A DNA stretch of 48,168 nt from Candidatus Planktophila lacus. Lineage in GTDB: Bacteria; Pseudomonadota; Gammaproteobacteria; Steroidobacterales; Steroidobacteraceae. The translations under genes were made by a program, and so were the position numbers. The DNA lies in the NCBI GenBank assembly GCA_943331345.2, contig CALQLF020000015.1:1-48168 (forward strand), given 5' to 3'. The notes under the pieces are model-generated. The model had not been told where the DNA came from and searched no databases. It was given only the letters and a program-made list of their open reading frames with translations. The stretch's first letter is position 1, and each line of letters starts with the position of its first letter. This document shows positions 8,596 to 17,514 of this stretch, in pieces.

Positions 8596-9891
8596 TCAGC
8601 CGCGGTTGGCGATGTCGGCGTAGTCGCGCTTGCCCGAGCCGGAGTACAGCTGGCGGGGGCGACCAATCTTCATGCCCGGGTCCGCGATCATTTCCTGCCA
8701 GTGCGCCACCCAGCCAGCGGTGCGAGCGATGGCGAACATAACCGTGAACATGGAACGCGGGATGCCGAGCGCGCTATAGATGATGCCCGAGTAGAAGTCG
8801 ACGTTCGGGTACAACTTGCGCGACACGAAGTATTCGTCCTTGAGGGCGATTTCTTCGAGGCGCTGCGCCAACTCCAGCAATGGGTTGTCCGCACGACCGA
8901 GCTTGGACAGCACCTTGTGGCACATGCCGCGAATGATCTTGGCGCGCGGGTCGAAGTTCTTGTACACGCGGTGACCGAAGCCCATGAGCTTCGTGTTGTC
9001 TTCCTTGTCCTTCACCTTGGCCAGGAAGCGCGAGATGTTGTCGACGGTGCCAATTTCCTCGAGCATGACGAGGACGCTTTCGTTCGCGCCGCCATGCGAG
9101 GGGCCCCACAGCGCGGAAACGCCTGCCGAAATGGCGGCATAGGGGTTGGTGCCCGTGCTGCCCGCCAGACGCACCGTGCTGGTGCTGGCATTCTGCTCGT
9201 GGTCGGCGTGGAGGATGAACAGCAGGTCCAGCGCCTCGGCGGCCACCGGGTCCACCTGATAGTCCTCGCAAGGCACTGCAAAGAACATGTTCAGCATGTT
9301 GCTGCAGTAGTCGAGGTTGTTCTTGGGGTGCATGAACGGCTGGCCCAGCGAGTGCTTGTAGGCGGCCGCCGCGATGGTGGGAATTTTCGCCAGCATGCGG
9401 TGCGCGAAGATTTCGCGGTGGCGCGGGCTGTAGATGTCCATGGCGTCATGGTAGAAAGCGGCCATCGAGGCCACCACGGCCGACACCATCGCCATCGGGT
9501 GCGCGTCGTAGTTGAAACCGTTGTAGAAACGCTGCAGCGTCTCATTCAGCATGGTGTGGTGGGTGATGTTCCCCGTGAATTCCTTCAGCTGCGCGGCGGT
9601 GGGCAGTTCGCCATTGATGAGCAGGTAGGACACTTCCAGGAAGCTGCTCTTTTCCGCGAGTTGCTCGACCGGGTAGCCGCGATAGAGCAGCACACCGTTG
9701 TCGCCGTCGATGTACGTAATCTTCGACTCGCACGAGGCGGTGGACATGAAGCCCGGGTCGAAGGTGAAGACGCCGTGGTCCTTGTTGAGCGACCCGATAT
9801 TGACCACGTCCGGTCCCAACGTGGGCGACAAGGCGGACAGTTCCGAGGACTTGCCGGTTTCGAGGTTGGTCAGCTGGAATTTCTTGGCCAT
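8596..9891 (-). CDS. gltA: Citrate synthase, hexameric type I
   Basis: This enzyme condenses acetyl-CoA with oxaloacetate, the entry step of the citric acid cycle. The 431-residue product aligns by eye with the gammaproteobacterial hexameric form: an N-terminal beta-rich domain ([22 protein letters not shown]), HADHEQNAS with one active-site His, GPSHGGANE with the second, [15 protein letters not shown] for oxaloacetate binding and NVDFYSG with the catalytic Asp. The C-terminus [12 protein letters not shown] is typical. It is transcribed alone and converges with the SDR gene; only 27 bp separate the two stops. Confidence 0.98.
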   Translation of the reverse strand: MAKKFQLTNLETGKSSELSALSPTLGPDVVNIGSLNKDHGVFTFDPGFMSTASCESKITYIDGDNGVLLYRGYPVEQLAEKSSFLEVSYLLINGELPTAAQLKEFTGNITHHTMLNETLQRFYNGFNYDAHPMAMVSAVVASMAAFYHDAMDIYSPRHREIFAHRMLAKIPTIAAAAYKHSLGQPFMHPKNNLDYCSNMLNMFFAVPCEDYQVDPVAAEALDLLFILHADHEQNASTSTVRLAGSTGTNPYAAISAGVSALWGPSHGGANESVLVMLEEIGTVDNISRFLAKVKDKEDNTKLMGFGHRVYKNFDPRAKIIRGMCHKVLSKLGRADNPLLELAQRLEEIALKDEYFVSRKLYPNVDFYSGIIYSALGIPRSMFTVMFAIARTAGWVAHWQEMIADPGMKIGRPRQLYSGSGKRDYADIANRG

Positions 9892-10024
9892 GGTCGGTTC
9901 TCGCGCGGGCTCTTAGGTACCCCGGCAATGTGTCACGGTGCAGTGCACAAATCAAGGTGTGGAAATGGCGACAGGCGGCCTAGCGCCAACCTAAAAGCAC
10001 TCACCGGCGCGGTGCCTCCCCGGC

Positions 10025-11482
10025 TTAGCGAACCGTCTTGACGAGACTACCGACCTCCGGCTCGCCCTTGGGGAAAAAGCCGTTGTATAGACGCAACGTT
10101 TCTTCCGCATAGGTCTTCAGCGGGGAGGTCTTAGCCAGCCCGGCCATGGTCGTTCCAGGCGTCACCTTCGTCACCTTCAGTCGGTCCGGCTCGGCCAAGG
10201 CGAACTCGGCCTCCTTCAGCCGTCGAAAGGTCGAAGCGGACGACAGAATCAGCCCGTCAGCTTCCGGCACGTCCATGCCACCCCGGCTGGCGCCGTCGAT
10301 ACGGTAAAACTGGTTGTTGAACTGAATGATGACAATGCGCGAAGGGCGCAGACCGAACGGCGTCTGCGTGCCACGCACCACGCCCGTAAAGGCCGGCGCA
10401 CCGTTAATCTCCAGTTCGCGTGCATCACCCACGGAACCGTAATTGCCGGCGACGGCGGCGAAATACTTGCGCGGGGTTTCCACCTTGGGCGGAATGGCGT
10501 CCACAGTCATCTGCATCACGGCGTTCTTGTCCGCGGCGACCGCGAGGATGCGCTCTTTTTCGTTCTGCACGGCCCAGCCGCTGGGGAAGGCCATCGTGAC
10601 GCCCATATCGGCGTGGTAGAACCGGCTGCCACGCACCACGCCCTGCGCGCGACTGGTGCCGATGGCTACGCCGTCGACGTGCTTCAGGTAGACCTCGCGC
10701 CCTTGGTCCTGCCCGGTGGCGCGGCCCTCCACACGCTTGGCGGCCTTTACGGCTTCCTGGAGGCGCTGGTCGTTGTCGGGATGCGAGGCAAAAACGCCAT
10801 GGTAGACGCGCGGCTTGCGCCCTTCTGCCTTGGCACGACGCACCTCGGAAGACTCCTGGTCCTTCAAGGAACCGATAACCCGCGTCATCGCCTGAGGGTC
10901 GTAACCGGTACGCGCAAGAATCTCGGCGCCCAAGCGGTCCGCCTCCAATTCTTGTTCACGCCCGTAGCCACTCACCCAAGCCGCGCCCGCCACGTTGGCG
11001 AGGTCGCCGACGATGGGCTGCCCGGTGAGGATGGTGGCAGCCGCAGCACCGAGGTTTGCCAGCGTGCCCCGCGTCTGGCGCTTGGCGCCGTGGTGCGCTG
11101 TCACGTGGCCAATCTCGTGGCCCAGTACTGCGGCCAGTTCCGCCTCGGAGTTCAGGTAAGGCAGGATGCCGCGCGAAATGTAGACAAAGCCGCCCGGCAG
11201 CGCGAAGGCATTCACGTCGTCAGTGTCGACGACGGTGAAGGTCCATTCCAGCTTCGGCCAGTCGCTTTTCAGCGCCAGCTTGTGGCCGAGCTCAGTGACG
11301 TAACCCTGCACGGCGTCATCGTCGTAAGCGCCCATCTCGGCGAGCACCTTCTGGTGCTGCTCGCGCCCAAGCTTGATCTCCGCCTTCTCGGACATGGCCG
11401 CAGCCGGGCCCGGAGCGCCCGCGGAAAGCAGCAGGGCAGCCAAAGTGGCGAGCATGGAGGACGACAGGCGGGTGGCGGGCAT
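10025..11482 (-). CDS. Secreted M48-family zinc metalloprotease
   Basis: This is a periplasmic quality-control type protease. With the start at 11482 (GGAAG ribosome site six bases upstream) the product has 485 residues and a signal peptide of about 29 residues ending PGPAAA. The zinc site is HEIGH at 122-126 with a downstream ExxAD (EQELEAD, near 178-182). The second half is a substrate or regulatory region, ending in a LysM-like segment (VTPGTTMAGLAKTSPLKTYAEETLRLYNG) that could contact cell wall. No TPR repeats are seen, unlike BepA. The gene is downstream of rpmE beyond strong hairpins, so it is probably transcribed from its own promoter. Confidence 0.9.
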   Translation of the reverse strand: MPATRLSSSMLATLAALLLSAGAPGPAAAMSEKAEIKLGREQHQKVLAEMGAYDDDAVQGYVTELGHKLALKSDWPKLEWTFTVVDTDDVNAFALPGGFVYISRGILPYLNSEAELAAVLGHEIGHVTAHHGAKRQTRGTLANLGAAAATILTGQPIVGDLANVAGAAWVSGYGREQELEADRLGAEILARTGYDPQAMTRVIGSLKDQESSEVRRAKAEGRKPRVYHGVFASHPDNDQRLQEAVKAAKRVEGRATGQDQGREVYLKHVDGVAIGTSRAQGVVRGSRFYHADMGVTMAFPSGWAVQNEKERILAVAADKNAVMQMTVDAIPPKVETPRKYFAAVAGNYGSVGDARELEINGAPAFTGVVRGTQTPFGLRPSRIVIIQFNNQFYRIDGASRGGMDVPEADGLILSSASTFRRLKEAEFALAEPDRLKVTKVTPGTTMAGLAKTSPLKTYAEETLRLYNGFFPKGEPEVGSLVKTVR

Positions 11483-11534
11483 AGACGGCTTCCGGGTAAC
11501 TACCCGCCCGAGCGTAATGCAAATGGCGGGCAAT

Positions 11535-11568
11535 GAAAAAGGCGCCGAGACCGAAGCCTGGCGCCTTT
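11535..11568 (-). terminator. Rho-independent terminator after rpmE
   Basis: A perfect nine-base stem (11538-11546 with 11560-11568) on the minus strand is followed directly by a run of five T residues. It lies 46 bases after the rpmE stop, in the correct orientation. It would separate rpmE from the M48 gene. Confidence 0.85.
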
Positions 11569-11576
11569 CTTGGACG

Positions 11577-11599
11577 GCGGAACCGGGAAACGGTTCCGC
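11577..11599 (-). terminator. Second hairpin directly after rpmE, no T-run
   Basis: A perfect nine-base stem GCGGAACCG/CGGTTCCGC with a five-base loop lies 15 bases after the rpmE stop. It has no T-run of its own and precedes the terminator at 11535-11568. It may stabilise the 3' end or assist termination. Confidence 0.55.
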
Positions 11600-11613
11600 T
11601 GCCGCGGCAACCC

Positions 11614-11829
11614 TTAGCGGGCGGCGGCGCCCTGAGCGTACTTCTTGCGGAACTTGTCGACGCGACCGCCGGTGTCCACGATTTTCTGCTTGCCGGTGTA
11701 GAACGGATGGCAGGCCGAGCAGACTTCGATCTGCAGGTCGTGACCGAGCGTCGAACCCGTCTCGAAGGTGTTCCCGCAGGAGCAGGTGACCGAGATGGCT
11801 TTGTAGTCGGGGTGAGTGGCGGCCTTCAT
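11614..11829 (-). CDS. rpmE: 50S ribosomal protein L31, zinc-binding form
   Basis: Ribosomal protein L31 bridges the ribosomal subunits. The 71-residue product begins [20 protein letters not shown] and carries the C+ set of four zinc-binding cysteines (CSC near residues 16-18, then CSAC near 37-40). [22 protein letters not shown] is the family signature. Because it is the zinc-containing form, a zinc-free paralogue may exist elsewhere. It is transcribed alone and ends at two hairpins. Confidence 0.97.
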   Translation of the reverse strand: MKAATHPDYKAISVTCSCGNTFETGSTLGHDLQIEVCSACHPFYTGKQKIVDTGGRVDKFRKKYAQGAAAR

Positions 11830-11961
11830 GATGCGCGTCCGTGATTAAGTGAGCCGCGAAGAATACCGTCAGCGCCCGCTTCAGGCAATAGCCACCAAGA
11901 AATCCTTGGGCCAACCGTGTTGCAGCGCACACAGAAATGGGTATTCCTTGGGCTGTAAAAG

Positions 11962-11984
11962 TTATCCACAAAACCTGTGGATAA
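11962..11984. promoter_or_regulatory. Two perfect inverted DnaA boxes
   Basis: TTATCCACA at 11962-11970 and its reverse complement TGTGGATAA at 11976-11984 are both exact matches to the consensus DnaA box, separated by five bases. A weaker third match (TGTGGACGA) begins at 11988. Such a cluster is used at replication origins, at DnaA-regulated promoters and at DnaA titration sites. Which applies here cannot be decided from the window. Confidence 0.8.
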
Positions 11985-12020
11985 GTCTGTGGACGAACGC
12001 CACGCCGAGAACTCAGACGC

Positions 12021-12094
12021 TGCAAAAAATCGCATAAATGTCAGTTTGGTTAAAAAATGAACAGCATGTTTTTAGCTTATTCATCAATGAGTTA
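12021..12094. other. AT-rich tract next to the DnaA boxes
   Basis: This block of about 74 bases contains A6 runs and a TTTTTAGCTTATTC stretch and is clearly AT-richer than its surroundings. It starts about 36 bases from the DnaA boxes. It could be a DNA unwinding element, a promoter up-element for rpmE, or a simple intergenic tract. Confidence 0.5.
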
Positions 12095-12213
12095 GGCGTG
12101 GTGTCTTCACCTCGCGACAGAGGTATGTGACGTAACCTGCTACTGCGCCGTTGCCACCCGCCGCTGTGCACAACTTGCGGAGCAGTGCTTGACTTCAACC
12201 ACCGTATCGGCAT

Positions 12214-13530
12214 CTAGCCGCTGGCGGCGCCATTGTCGGGCAGAAAGGCCTCCACCAAGGCGTTCAGCACGGCATATCCGCGTGGCGTAGGCCGCCAATC
12301 CATTGCCTGCGCAGCACTTTCAGAAGGGGTGGAGCCCACCCCAAAGGGTGGGTTTGCAGGCAGTTGCGCTGGCTCAAGCCACCCGACGCTAGCCAAACGC
12401 TCCACGGTGGGCTCCACCGTGCGCCAATCCAACCCCGTGCGCTGCTCGAACCCGGCTACCGAAAATCCATCCGCTAGGCGCAACGCATTCAGCATGTACT
12501 CGAAGGGCCGGTCCTCGGGCGGGATGCTCGCTATCGTTCGTGCTGCAGCGAGGTCGCGTTGGTATTCGCGCGGCTGCTTCTGCTTCGTGGTGCGCAAAAT
12601 CTCGCCGCTGCCGGGCCGCGTGAGCTTGCCGTGGGCACCGGCGCCCAGCCCGAGGTAGTCACCAAAGGTCCAGTAGTTCAGGTTATGCCGGCAAGCGTGG
12701 TCAGGCTGGGCCCACGCGGACACCTCGTAGCGGTGAAACCCTGCGCCGCGCAGCTTTTCATGAGCTGCGGCTTCCAGGTCGGCAGCCGCCTCATCGTCCG
12801 GCATGGCAGCAGGCGGGCGATGGTGAAACACCGTGCCCGGCTCGAGCGTCAATTGGTAGTAACTGAGATGCGGCGGCGCCAGCACCAGTGCCGCTTCCAC
12901 ATCGGCCAACGCTTCGGCCGTGGTTTGCCCCGGCAGCGCGTACATCAGGTCCAGGTTGTGGTTCAGCAAACCGGCCGCATGCAGCTCCGCCACGGCCGCG
13001 TGCGTGTCCGCGGCGCCATGGATGCGCCCCAGAGCCTTTAACTGCGCCGCCGAAAACGTCTGCGCTCCCACCGAAATGCGGTTCACACCGGCCTGCTTGT
13101 AGCCCGCAAAGCGCCCGCATTCGAGCGTTCCCGGGTTCGCCTCCAGCGTCACTTCGCAGTCGGCAGCGAACGGCAACGCTTGGCGCAGACCGTGCAGCAG
13201 AAACGCGATGCCTTCCGCAGAAAACAAGCTGGGCGTACCGCCACCAATGAACACCGAGCTGACCGGACGCGTTGCTGCGCCTTCGAGCAGCGGCAAATCC
13301 TGCCGCAGGTCCGCCAACAAGGTATTCAGGTAGGCCGCTTCCTGCGCGGGCGGCAAACGCGGGGCGCTGGCAATAGCACTGTCCGTGCCAGAGGCCACAC
13401 CTGCGGCTCTCGCAGCGGCCGCACTCTCCTCCGCCGGTTTCAGCGCGTGCGAGTTGAAGTCGCAGTAAGGGCACTTGCGCACGCACCAGGGCAGGTGCAC
13501 ATAGATGGCCAATGGCGGCAGCTCAAGCAT
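12214..13530 (-). CDS. hemW: HemW-type radical SAM haem chaperone
   Basis: HemW, formerly annotated as oxygen-independent coproporphyrinogen III oxidase, is a cytoplasmic radical SAM haem-binding protein. The 438-residue product has the cluster motif CVRKCPYC (Cys16, Cys20, Cys23), the GGGTPS SAM motif, and HNLNYW with GAGAHG, which mark HemW. I chose ATG at 13530, giving [16 protein letters not shown]; it overlaps the end of rdgB by eight bases. Two insertions are unusual. One is an Ala-rich stretch of about 30 residues just after the cluster motif. The other is [12 protein letters not shown] near the C-terminus, encoded by overlapping palindromes at 12326-12352. Confidence 0.93.
   Translation of the reverse strand: MLELPPLAIYVHLPWCVRKCPYCDFNSHALKPAEESAAAARAAGVASGTDSAIASAPRLPPAQEAAYLNTLLADLRQDLPLLEGAATRPVSSVFIGGGTPSLFSAEGIAFLLHGLRQALPFAADCEVTLEANPGTLECGRFAGYKQAGVNRISVGAQTFSAAQLKALGRIHGAADTHAAVAELHAAGLLNHNLDLMYALPGQTTAEALADVEAALVLAPPHLSYYQLTLEPGTVFHHRPPAAMPDDEAAADLEAAAHEKLRGAGFHRYEVSAWAQPDHACRHNLNYWTFGDYLGLGAGAHGKLTRPGSGEILRTTKQKQPREYQRDLAAARTIASIPPEDRPFEYMLNALRLADGFSVAGFEQRTGLDWRTVEPTVERLASVGWLEPAQLPANPPFGVGSTPSESAAQAMDWRPTPRGYAVLNALVEAFLPDNGAASG
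12326..12352. repeat. Overlapping palindromes inside hemW
   Basis: Three GC-rich arms lie in a row: GGGGTGG (12326-12332), CCACCCC (12336-12342) and GGGTGGG (12346-12352). The middle arm can pair with either neighbour through a three- or four-base loop, so two alternative hairpins are possible. The frame stays open, and the segment encodes a Gly/Pro/Ser-rich loop of HemW. Confidence 0.6.
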
Positions 13531-14191
13531 TCGTCTGCCAAGCCGCAAGGAATGCTCTCAACGCGGCGCCGCGATGGCTCTGCGCGTGTTTTTCAGCGTC
13601 CGGCATGTCCGCCGCGGTGCGGCCACAGGGCAGCACGAACAGCGGGTCGTAACCGAAGCCGCCGGTACCGCTGGGCGTAGTAGTGATGCGCCCTTCCCAG
13701 GCACCGGCAGCAATGAGCGGCACCGGGTCTGCCGCGTGCCGCACGAAAGCCAGCACGCAGTGATAGCGCGCCGTACGAGCCAGTTCGGGGGCCGCTTCGA
13801 GCGCCGCTACCAGCCGCGCATTGTTCGCGGCATCGTCGCCACTGCGCGGGTCGGTAGCCAACTGCGCCGCCACGGCGAACGGGTCCAGCCCCACGAGGCT
13901 GGGAGCAGGCAGCAAGGTGTACCGCGCGGACCAGATGCCCGGCGCACCGCCGAGGCCATCCACCGCGAGGCCAGAGTCGTCCGCCAAGGCCGGCAAGCCC
14001 GTGTGCAGCGCCGCATGGCGCGCTTTGATGAGCGCGTTCTCTACGAACGTCAGGCCAGTTTCCGCCACGGGCGGCACCGTCTGCGAACCCGTGAAATCGC
14101 CCTGCGCCACCACTTCGAGGCCGGCACCCGCCAGCAGTTGCGCAAACTCTCGCAGCTTGCCGCGGTTCGAAGTGGCGAGAACCACTTTCAT
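13523..14191 (-). CDS. rdgB: XTP/dITP pyrophosphatase RdgB
   Basis: RdgB (HAM1 family) hydrolyses non-canonical purine nucleoside triphosphates such as ITP and XTP to the monophosphates, cleansing the nucleotide pool. The 222-residue product begins [16 protein letters not shown] with the SNxxK substrate motif. It has [18 protein letters not shown] with the catalytic Asp pair, FGYDPLF for base recognition and a C-terminal [10 protein letters not shown]. The start at 14191 lies four bases after the rph stop, consistent with an rph-rdgB-hemW operon. Confidence 0.96.
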   Translation of the reverse strand: MKVVLATSNRGKLREFAQLLAGAGLEVVAQGDFTGSQTVPPVAETGLTFVENALIKARHAALHTGLPALADDSGLAVDGLGGAPGIWSARYTLLPAPSLVGLDPFAVAAQLATDPRSGDDAANNARLVAALEAAPELARTARYHCVLAFVRHAADPVPLIAAGAWEGRITTTPSGTGGFGYDPLFVLPCGRTAADMPDAEKHAQSHRGAALRAFLAAWQTNA

Positions 14192-14195
14192 GGAA

Positions 14196-14933
14196 TCAGC
14201 CTTCGCCCAACGCCACTTGCTGCGCGGCCAGCAGCGTATGGCAACCGGAAGTGGCCAAGTCCAGCAAACGGTCCAGTTCGTTGCGGTGGAAAGCATGGCC
14301 CTCAGCCGTACCCTGCACTTCCACGAATGCGCCTTGGCTGTTCATCACCACGTTCATGTCCGTTTCAGCGCGTGAATCTTCGGTGTAATCAAGATCGAGG
14401 CAAGGCTGCCCGTCGATGATGCCCACCGACACCGCGGCGATGGCGCCATGGATGGGGTTGCGCTTCAGGTCGCCGCGCTTCTGCAGCGCGTTCATGGCAT
14501 CTACCAGCGCCACGTAAGCGCCCGTGATGGCCGCGGTGCGTGTGCCGCCATCCGCCTGCAGCACATCGCAGTCCAGCGTGATGGTGCGTTCGCCCAGCGC
14601 GCGCATATCCAGCACCGCACGCAGCGAACGGCCGATGAGCCGCTGGATTTCCAGCGTGCGGCCGCCCTGCTTGCCCTTCGCGGCTTCACGCGAGTTACGC
14701 GTGTGCGTGGCGCGCGGCAGCATGCCGTATTCCGCCGTGACCCAGCCTTGGCCGGAGTTGCGCAGAAAGCCCGGCACACCGTTCTCCACACTGGCGGTGC
14801 ACAGCACGCGCGTATCGCCGAACTCCACCAGCACGCTGCCTTCGGCGTGGCGCGTGAAGTGACGGGTAAAACGGACCGCGCGCAGCTGGTCCGGCGCGCG
14901 GCCGGAGCTGCGCACCTTGGGGGATTCACTCAT
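14196..14933 (-). CDS. rph: Ribonuclease PH
   Basis: RNase PH is a phosphate-dependent 3'-to-5' exoribonuclease that trims tRNA precursors and structured RNA ends. The 245-residue product has the typical N-terminus [36 protein letters not shown], the basic loop [20 protein letters not shown], and [16 protein letters not shown] of the catalytic site are all present. It overlaps nothing and is 11 bases from the PP2C-type gene upstream, so all four genes may be cotranscribed. Confidence 0.97.
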   Translation of the reverse strand: MSESPKVRSSGRAPDQLRAVRFTRHFTRHAEGSVLVEFGDTRVLCTASVENGVPGFLRNSGQGWVTAEYGMLPRATHTRNSREAAKGKQGGRTLEIQRLIGRSLRAVLDMRALGERTITLDCDVLQADGGTRTAAITGAYVALVDAMNALQKRGDLKRNPIHGAIAAVSVGIIDGQPCLDLDYTEDSRAETDMNVVMNSQGAFVEVQGTAEGHAFHRNELDRLLDLATSGCHTLLAAQQVALGEG

Positions 14934-14944
14934 TCAATGCCTCC

Positions 14945-15691
14945 TCAGGCAGGCCACCGCACCACGGCGGCAGTACTGTTATCGCTGAACGGGGCCGAGG
15001 CCTTCACGGAACGCTCGACCAACGTCTTCAAAGCCCCGGCCAATGCCGGCTGCCCGGCCGGCAAGCCAACGAAATACGCGGCAATTTCCGCATCTTCCAA
15101 GCTCGCCCAAGTGCCGTCGGAGCACACCAGCAGCACGTCGCCAGGCTGCAACCGCTGTTGCCCCGAAAGCGACATCTCCGGTAGCTCTGTCTCGCCACCA
15201 ATGCAGTATTCAACGAAGTTGCGCATGGGGTGGCGCCGCACTTCATCGGCGGTGATGGAGCCTTCCTGCAGCAGGCCTTCCACATGGCTGTGGTCTCGCG
15301 TGCGCTCTACTACCGTGCCTTCACGCAGGTGATAGATGCGGCTGTCGCCAATGTGAGCCCAGAAGGCACAGCCCTGCTGCACCAGCGCCACGGCACACGT
15401 AGCGCGCGGGCGTTCTTCCACCTTCAGGCCGCGACCGAGTTCGCACACGTCGTCGTGAGCCTTGCCCAGCGCACGGTGCAGAAAACCCAGCGGGTCCAGC
15501 AGGGGAACGGGTTCGCGGTGAAAGGAAGCCAGCAAGGAAGCCGAAGCCGTAGCCGCGGCCAGCGCACCGTCTGCATGGCCGCCCATACCATCGACTACCA
15601 CCAGAAAAACCGCACCCGGGGCGGAAGCTACCGCCACCCGGTCCTGGTTTTCGGCGCGATGACCGATATGGCTGAGTTCGGCGAACTCCAC
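14945..15691 (-). CDS. PP2C-family serine/threonine protein phosphatase
   Basis: This is a metal-dependent (Mg/Mn) protein phosphatase that probably removes phosphate from Ser or Thr in the cytoplasm. Motifs in order are IGHRAENQDRV, VDGMGGHADG with metal-binding Asp, IGDSRIYHLR, LLVCSDG and the last metal Asp in DNSTAAVV. The frame opens at a GTG at 15784, but I prefer GTG at 15691, about ten bases after an AAGGA site, which starts just before the conserved core (248 residues). The partner kinase is not in the window. Similar genes lie next to rph or yicC in other gammaproteobacteria, some with type VI secretion roles, but no such genes are here. Confidence 0.88.
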   Translation of the reverse strand: MEFAELSHIGHRAENQDRVAVASAPGAVFLVVVDGMGGHADGALAAATASASLLASFHREPVPLLDPLGFLHRALGKAHDDVCELGRGLKVEERPRATCAVALVQQGCAFWAHIGDSRIYHLREGTVVERTRDHSHVEGLLQEGSITADEVRRHPMRNFVEYCIGGETELPEMSLSGQQRLQPGDVLLVCSDGTWASLEDAEIAAYFVGLPAGQPALAGALKTLVERSVKASAPFSDNSTAAVVRWPA

Positions 15692-15777
15692 TGGCGCACT
15701 GTCCTTCGCGTGATGACGATGGCCCGGAAAGGCCACGAACGGGCTGGAAAACCCGCAGTGTCTGCTACGCTCACAGT

Positions 15778-16671
15778 ATGACACAGCCCCTGAAAACCCC
15801 CATTTCCGCGCTGCGCAGCATGACCGGCTTCGCCCGGCGCGAAGCAGCCCTGCCCGCCGGCACCCTCATTTGGGAAGTGCGGACGGTGAACCACCGCTAT
15901 TTAGAGGTGAGCCTGCGCCTCCCCGAGGACTTCCGGGCGCTGGAAGCCGAAGTGCGCGCCACCATTGCCGCCCAGGTGCGTCGCGGCAAGCTCGACGCCA
16001 CGCTGCACTACCGCACCGCCACCCCCACCACGGCGACGCTCGAAGTGAACGAGCCGCTGCTGGAGGCGCTGGTGGAACGCACTCGCGACATCGCCCAGCG
16101 CACGGGCGGCACCGTGAACGCCGTGGACGTGCTCCGCTGGCCCGGCGTAGTGCGCGAACCCGAACGCGACGGCACACCGCTGCAAGCGGCAGCCCAAACG
16201 CTGCTGAAGGAAGCACTGCAGGCGCTAGCCGCGCACCGCGACAGCGAAGGCGCCCGCACCGCCGTGATGCTGGCCGAGCGCTGCGACAAGCTGCTGGAGC
16301 TGGTGGCCGAAGTGGCTAGTCGCATTCCCGAAATACGCGAGCGCATTCGCGCCAAGCTTCACGAGCGGTTAGCGCAGTTCGCCGCCACCGAAACGAACCG
16401 CGAGCGCTTCGAGCAGGAACTGGTGCTGGCGCTACAGAAGCTGGATGTGGACGAAGAACTAGACCGCCTGCGCAGCCACGTGGCCGAAGTGCGCAAGGCG
16501 CTGGCCGGCAATGAACCCGCCGGCCGCCGGCTGGATTTCTTGATGCAGGAATTCAACCGCGAGGCGAACACTCTGGGCTCGAAGAGCCAAGACCCGGCCA
16601 CCACGCGCGCCGCGGTGGACATGAAGGTGCTAATTGAACAGATGAGAGAACAGGTGCAGAACGTGGAGTGA
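15778..16671 (+). CDS. yicC: YicC family endoribonuclease
   Basis: YicC proteins have been described as endoribonucleases that affect RNA stability and growth transitions. The 297-residue product begins with 14 extra residues before the conserved SMTGFARRE. The C-terminal block RLDFLMQEFNREANTLGSKS and KVLIEQMREQVQNVE is almost the E. coli YicC sequence. A start at ATG 15820 is possible but would cut into the conserved N-terminus. It is divergent from the phosphatase gene. In many relatives gmk follows yicC; here a toxin-antitoxin pair does. Confidence 0.95.
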   Translation: MTQPLKTPISALRSMTGFARREAALPAGTLIWEVRTVNHRYLEVSLRLPEDFRALEAEVRATIAAQVRRGKLDATLHYRTATPTTATLEVNEPLLEALVERTRDIAQRTGGTVNAVDVLRWPGVVREPERDGTPLQAAAQTLLKEALQALAAHRDSEGARTAVMLAERCDKLLELVAEVASRIPEIRERIRAKLHERLAQFAATETNRERFEQELVLALQKLDVDEELDRLRSHVAEVRKALAGNEPAGRRLDFLMQEFNREANTLGSKSQDPATTRAAVDMKVLIEQMREQVQNVE

Positions 16672-16707
16672 GGGGGCCATAAGCCCAGATTGCTTCAAAT
16701 CAGACGA

Positions 16708-16724
16708 TACGGTAAATTACCGTA
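16708..16724. promoter_or_regulatory. Palindromic operator of the toxin-antitoxin operon
   Basis: TACGGTAA-A-TTACCGTA is a perfect eight-base inverted repeat around one base, 18 bp before the antitoxin start. Its position and symmetry fit autorepression by a ribbon-helix-helix antitoxin, as known for DUF1778/GNAT pairs. A GGAG ribosome site follows eight bases before the ATG. Confidence 0.8.
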
Positions 16725-16742
16725 CCTTTTGGAGACGCTGCC

Positions 16743-17018
16743 ATGGCCGCCCCTACCGCCCGTTTCGACCTCAAGCTAGATTCCAGCGAGAAGAAAATCG
16801 TCGAGCGTGCTGCTGCGCTCATGGGCACCACCATGGCGGGCTTCGTGCGGGCGGCGGCCAAGGAGAAGGCCCAGCTGCTGCTCGAACGGGAAACCCGCGT
16901 TGTTCTAGGCGAGCAGGACTTCGCACGCTTTGCCGCGGCCATCAGCGGGCCCTTCGAGCCCAACGCACCCTTGTCGCAAGCGCTGAAGGAGGCGCGGCGG
17001 AAGGTCCGCCGTGCTTGA
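16743..17018 (+). CDS. DUF1778 (TacA-like) ribbon-helix-helix antitoxin
   Basis: This 91-residue protein is the antitoxin of a type II pair. The N-terminus RFDLKLDSSEKKIVERAAALMG followed by a second helix forms a ribbon-helix-helix DNA-binding fold. The rest (TRVVLGEQDFARFAAAISGPFEPNAPLSQALKEA) is the typical toxin-neutralising tail of DUF1778. It should bind the palindrome just upstream and shield the GNAT toxin. The stop overlaps the toxin start by eight bases. Confidence 0.92.
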   Translation: MAAPTARFDLKLDSSEKKIVERAAALMGTTMAGFVRAAAKEKAQLLLERETRVVLGEQDFARFAAAISGPFEPNAPLSQALKEARRKVRRA

Positions 17019-17514
17019 GGAACGCGCGCTAGATGTTGACGTACATGACCGCAACGGTTTCGATTGCGGCGTTCCTGTACTCAACGATTTTCTCAAACGC
17101 TTTGCCGATCAGCATAGGCGCAAAGGCGTCAGCACGGCCTTCGTGCTGGTGGATACCGATGCGCCGACCAAGATTCTGGGCTATTACTGCCTGAGCGCTG
17201 CCCAAGTAGACGCCACTGAACTTCAGGAAAGTACCCGCAAGAAACTGCCTCGTTACCCGGTGCCATGCTTTCGCCTAGGCAGACTGGCTGTACACAAAGA
17301 GCTACGCGGACAAGGCATGGGGAAGCTCTTGCTAGCCTGTGCGGTGGACCGTTGCCTGAAGGCACGGATCGACGTGGCGGCCTTTGCAATGATCGTGGAC
17401 GCAAAGGATGAGAACGCCAAGCAGTTCTACGAGCACTACGGCTTCGTTGCATTCACCGGGCAGCCTTTGACGCTCTACCTCGGACTGGGTCACCAAGGTG
17501 GGCGTGCACTTTAA
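17011..17514 (+). CDS. GNAT acetyltransferase toxin (TacT-like)
   Basis: Toxins of this family acetylate the amino group of aminoacyl-tRNA and stop translation. The 167-residue product starts with GTG at 17011 and has the GNAT fold. LGRLAVHKELRGQGMGKLLL contains the acetyl-CoA-binding RGxGMG loop, and QFYEHYGFV carries the family Tyr. The N-terminal FDCGVPVLNDFLKRFADQHRRKGVSTAFV is typical of DUF1778-linked toxins. Its frame is complete with no broken motif, so the toxin is probably functional. Confidence 0.92.
   Translation: MLEERALDVDVHDRNGFDCGVPVLNDFLKRFADQHRRKGVSTAFVLVDTDAPTKILGYYCLSAAQVDATELQESTRKKLPRYPVPCFRLGRLAVHKELRGQGMGKLLLACAVDRCLKARIDVAAFAMIVDAKDENAKQFYEHYGFVAFTGQPLTLYLGLGHQGGRAL

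Larger units (their letters stand above)
11830..12213. other. 384-bp intergenic region with DnaA boxes and AT-rich tract
   Basis: This is the only stretch longer than 300 bp without a gene. It lies 3' of hemW and 5' of rpmE. It holds two perfect inverted DnaA boxes, weaker DnaA-like matches at about 11988 and 12165 (TGTGCACAA), and an AT-rich block at 12021-12094 unusual for this GC-rich sequence. The rpmE promoter must also be here. Reading frames through it look non-coding: composition is biased and no family features appear. Confidence 0.6.

Noticed and set aside
9993-10014. Possible terminator after the M48 gene
   Set aside because: The CACCG/CGGTG stem is only five bases and the T4 run is several bases away; too weak to annotate.
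8701-10041. A 446-codon open frame antisense to gltA
   Set aside because: Citrate synthase is certain on the minus strand. The antisense product is rich in His, Val, Arg and Gly, as expected for a shadow frame.
11483-12025. An extended N-terminus for the M48 protease
   Set aside because: The frame is open upstream but crosses the rpmE gene and two hairpins. The signal peptide begins at 11482.
12013-12213. A 66-codon minus-strand frame in the DnaA-box gap
   Set aside because: No ribosome site or family features, and composition is unlike neighbouring genes.
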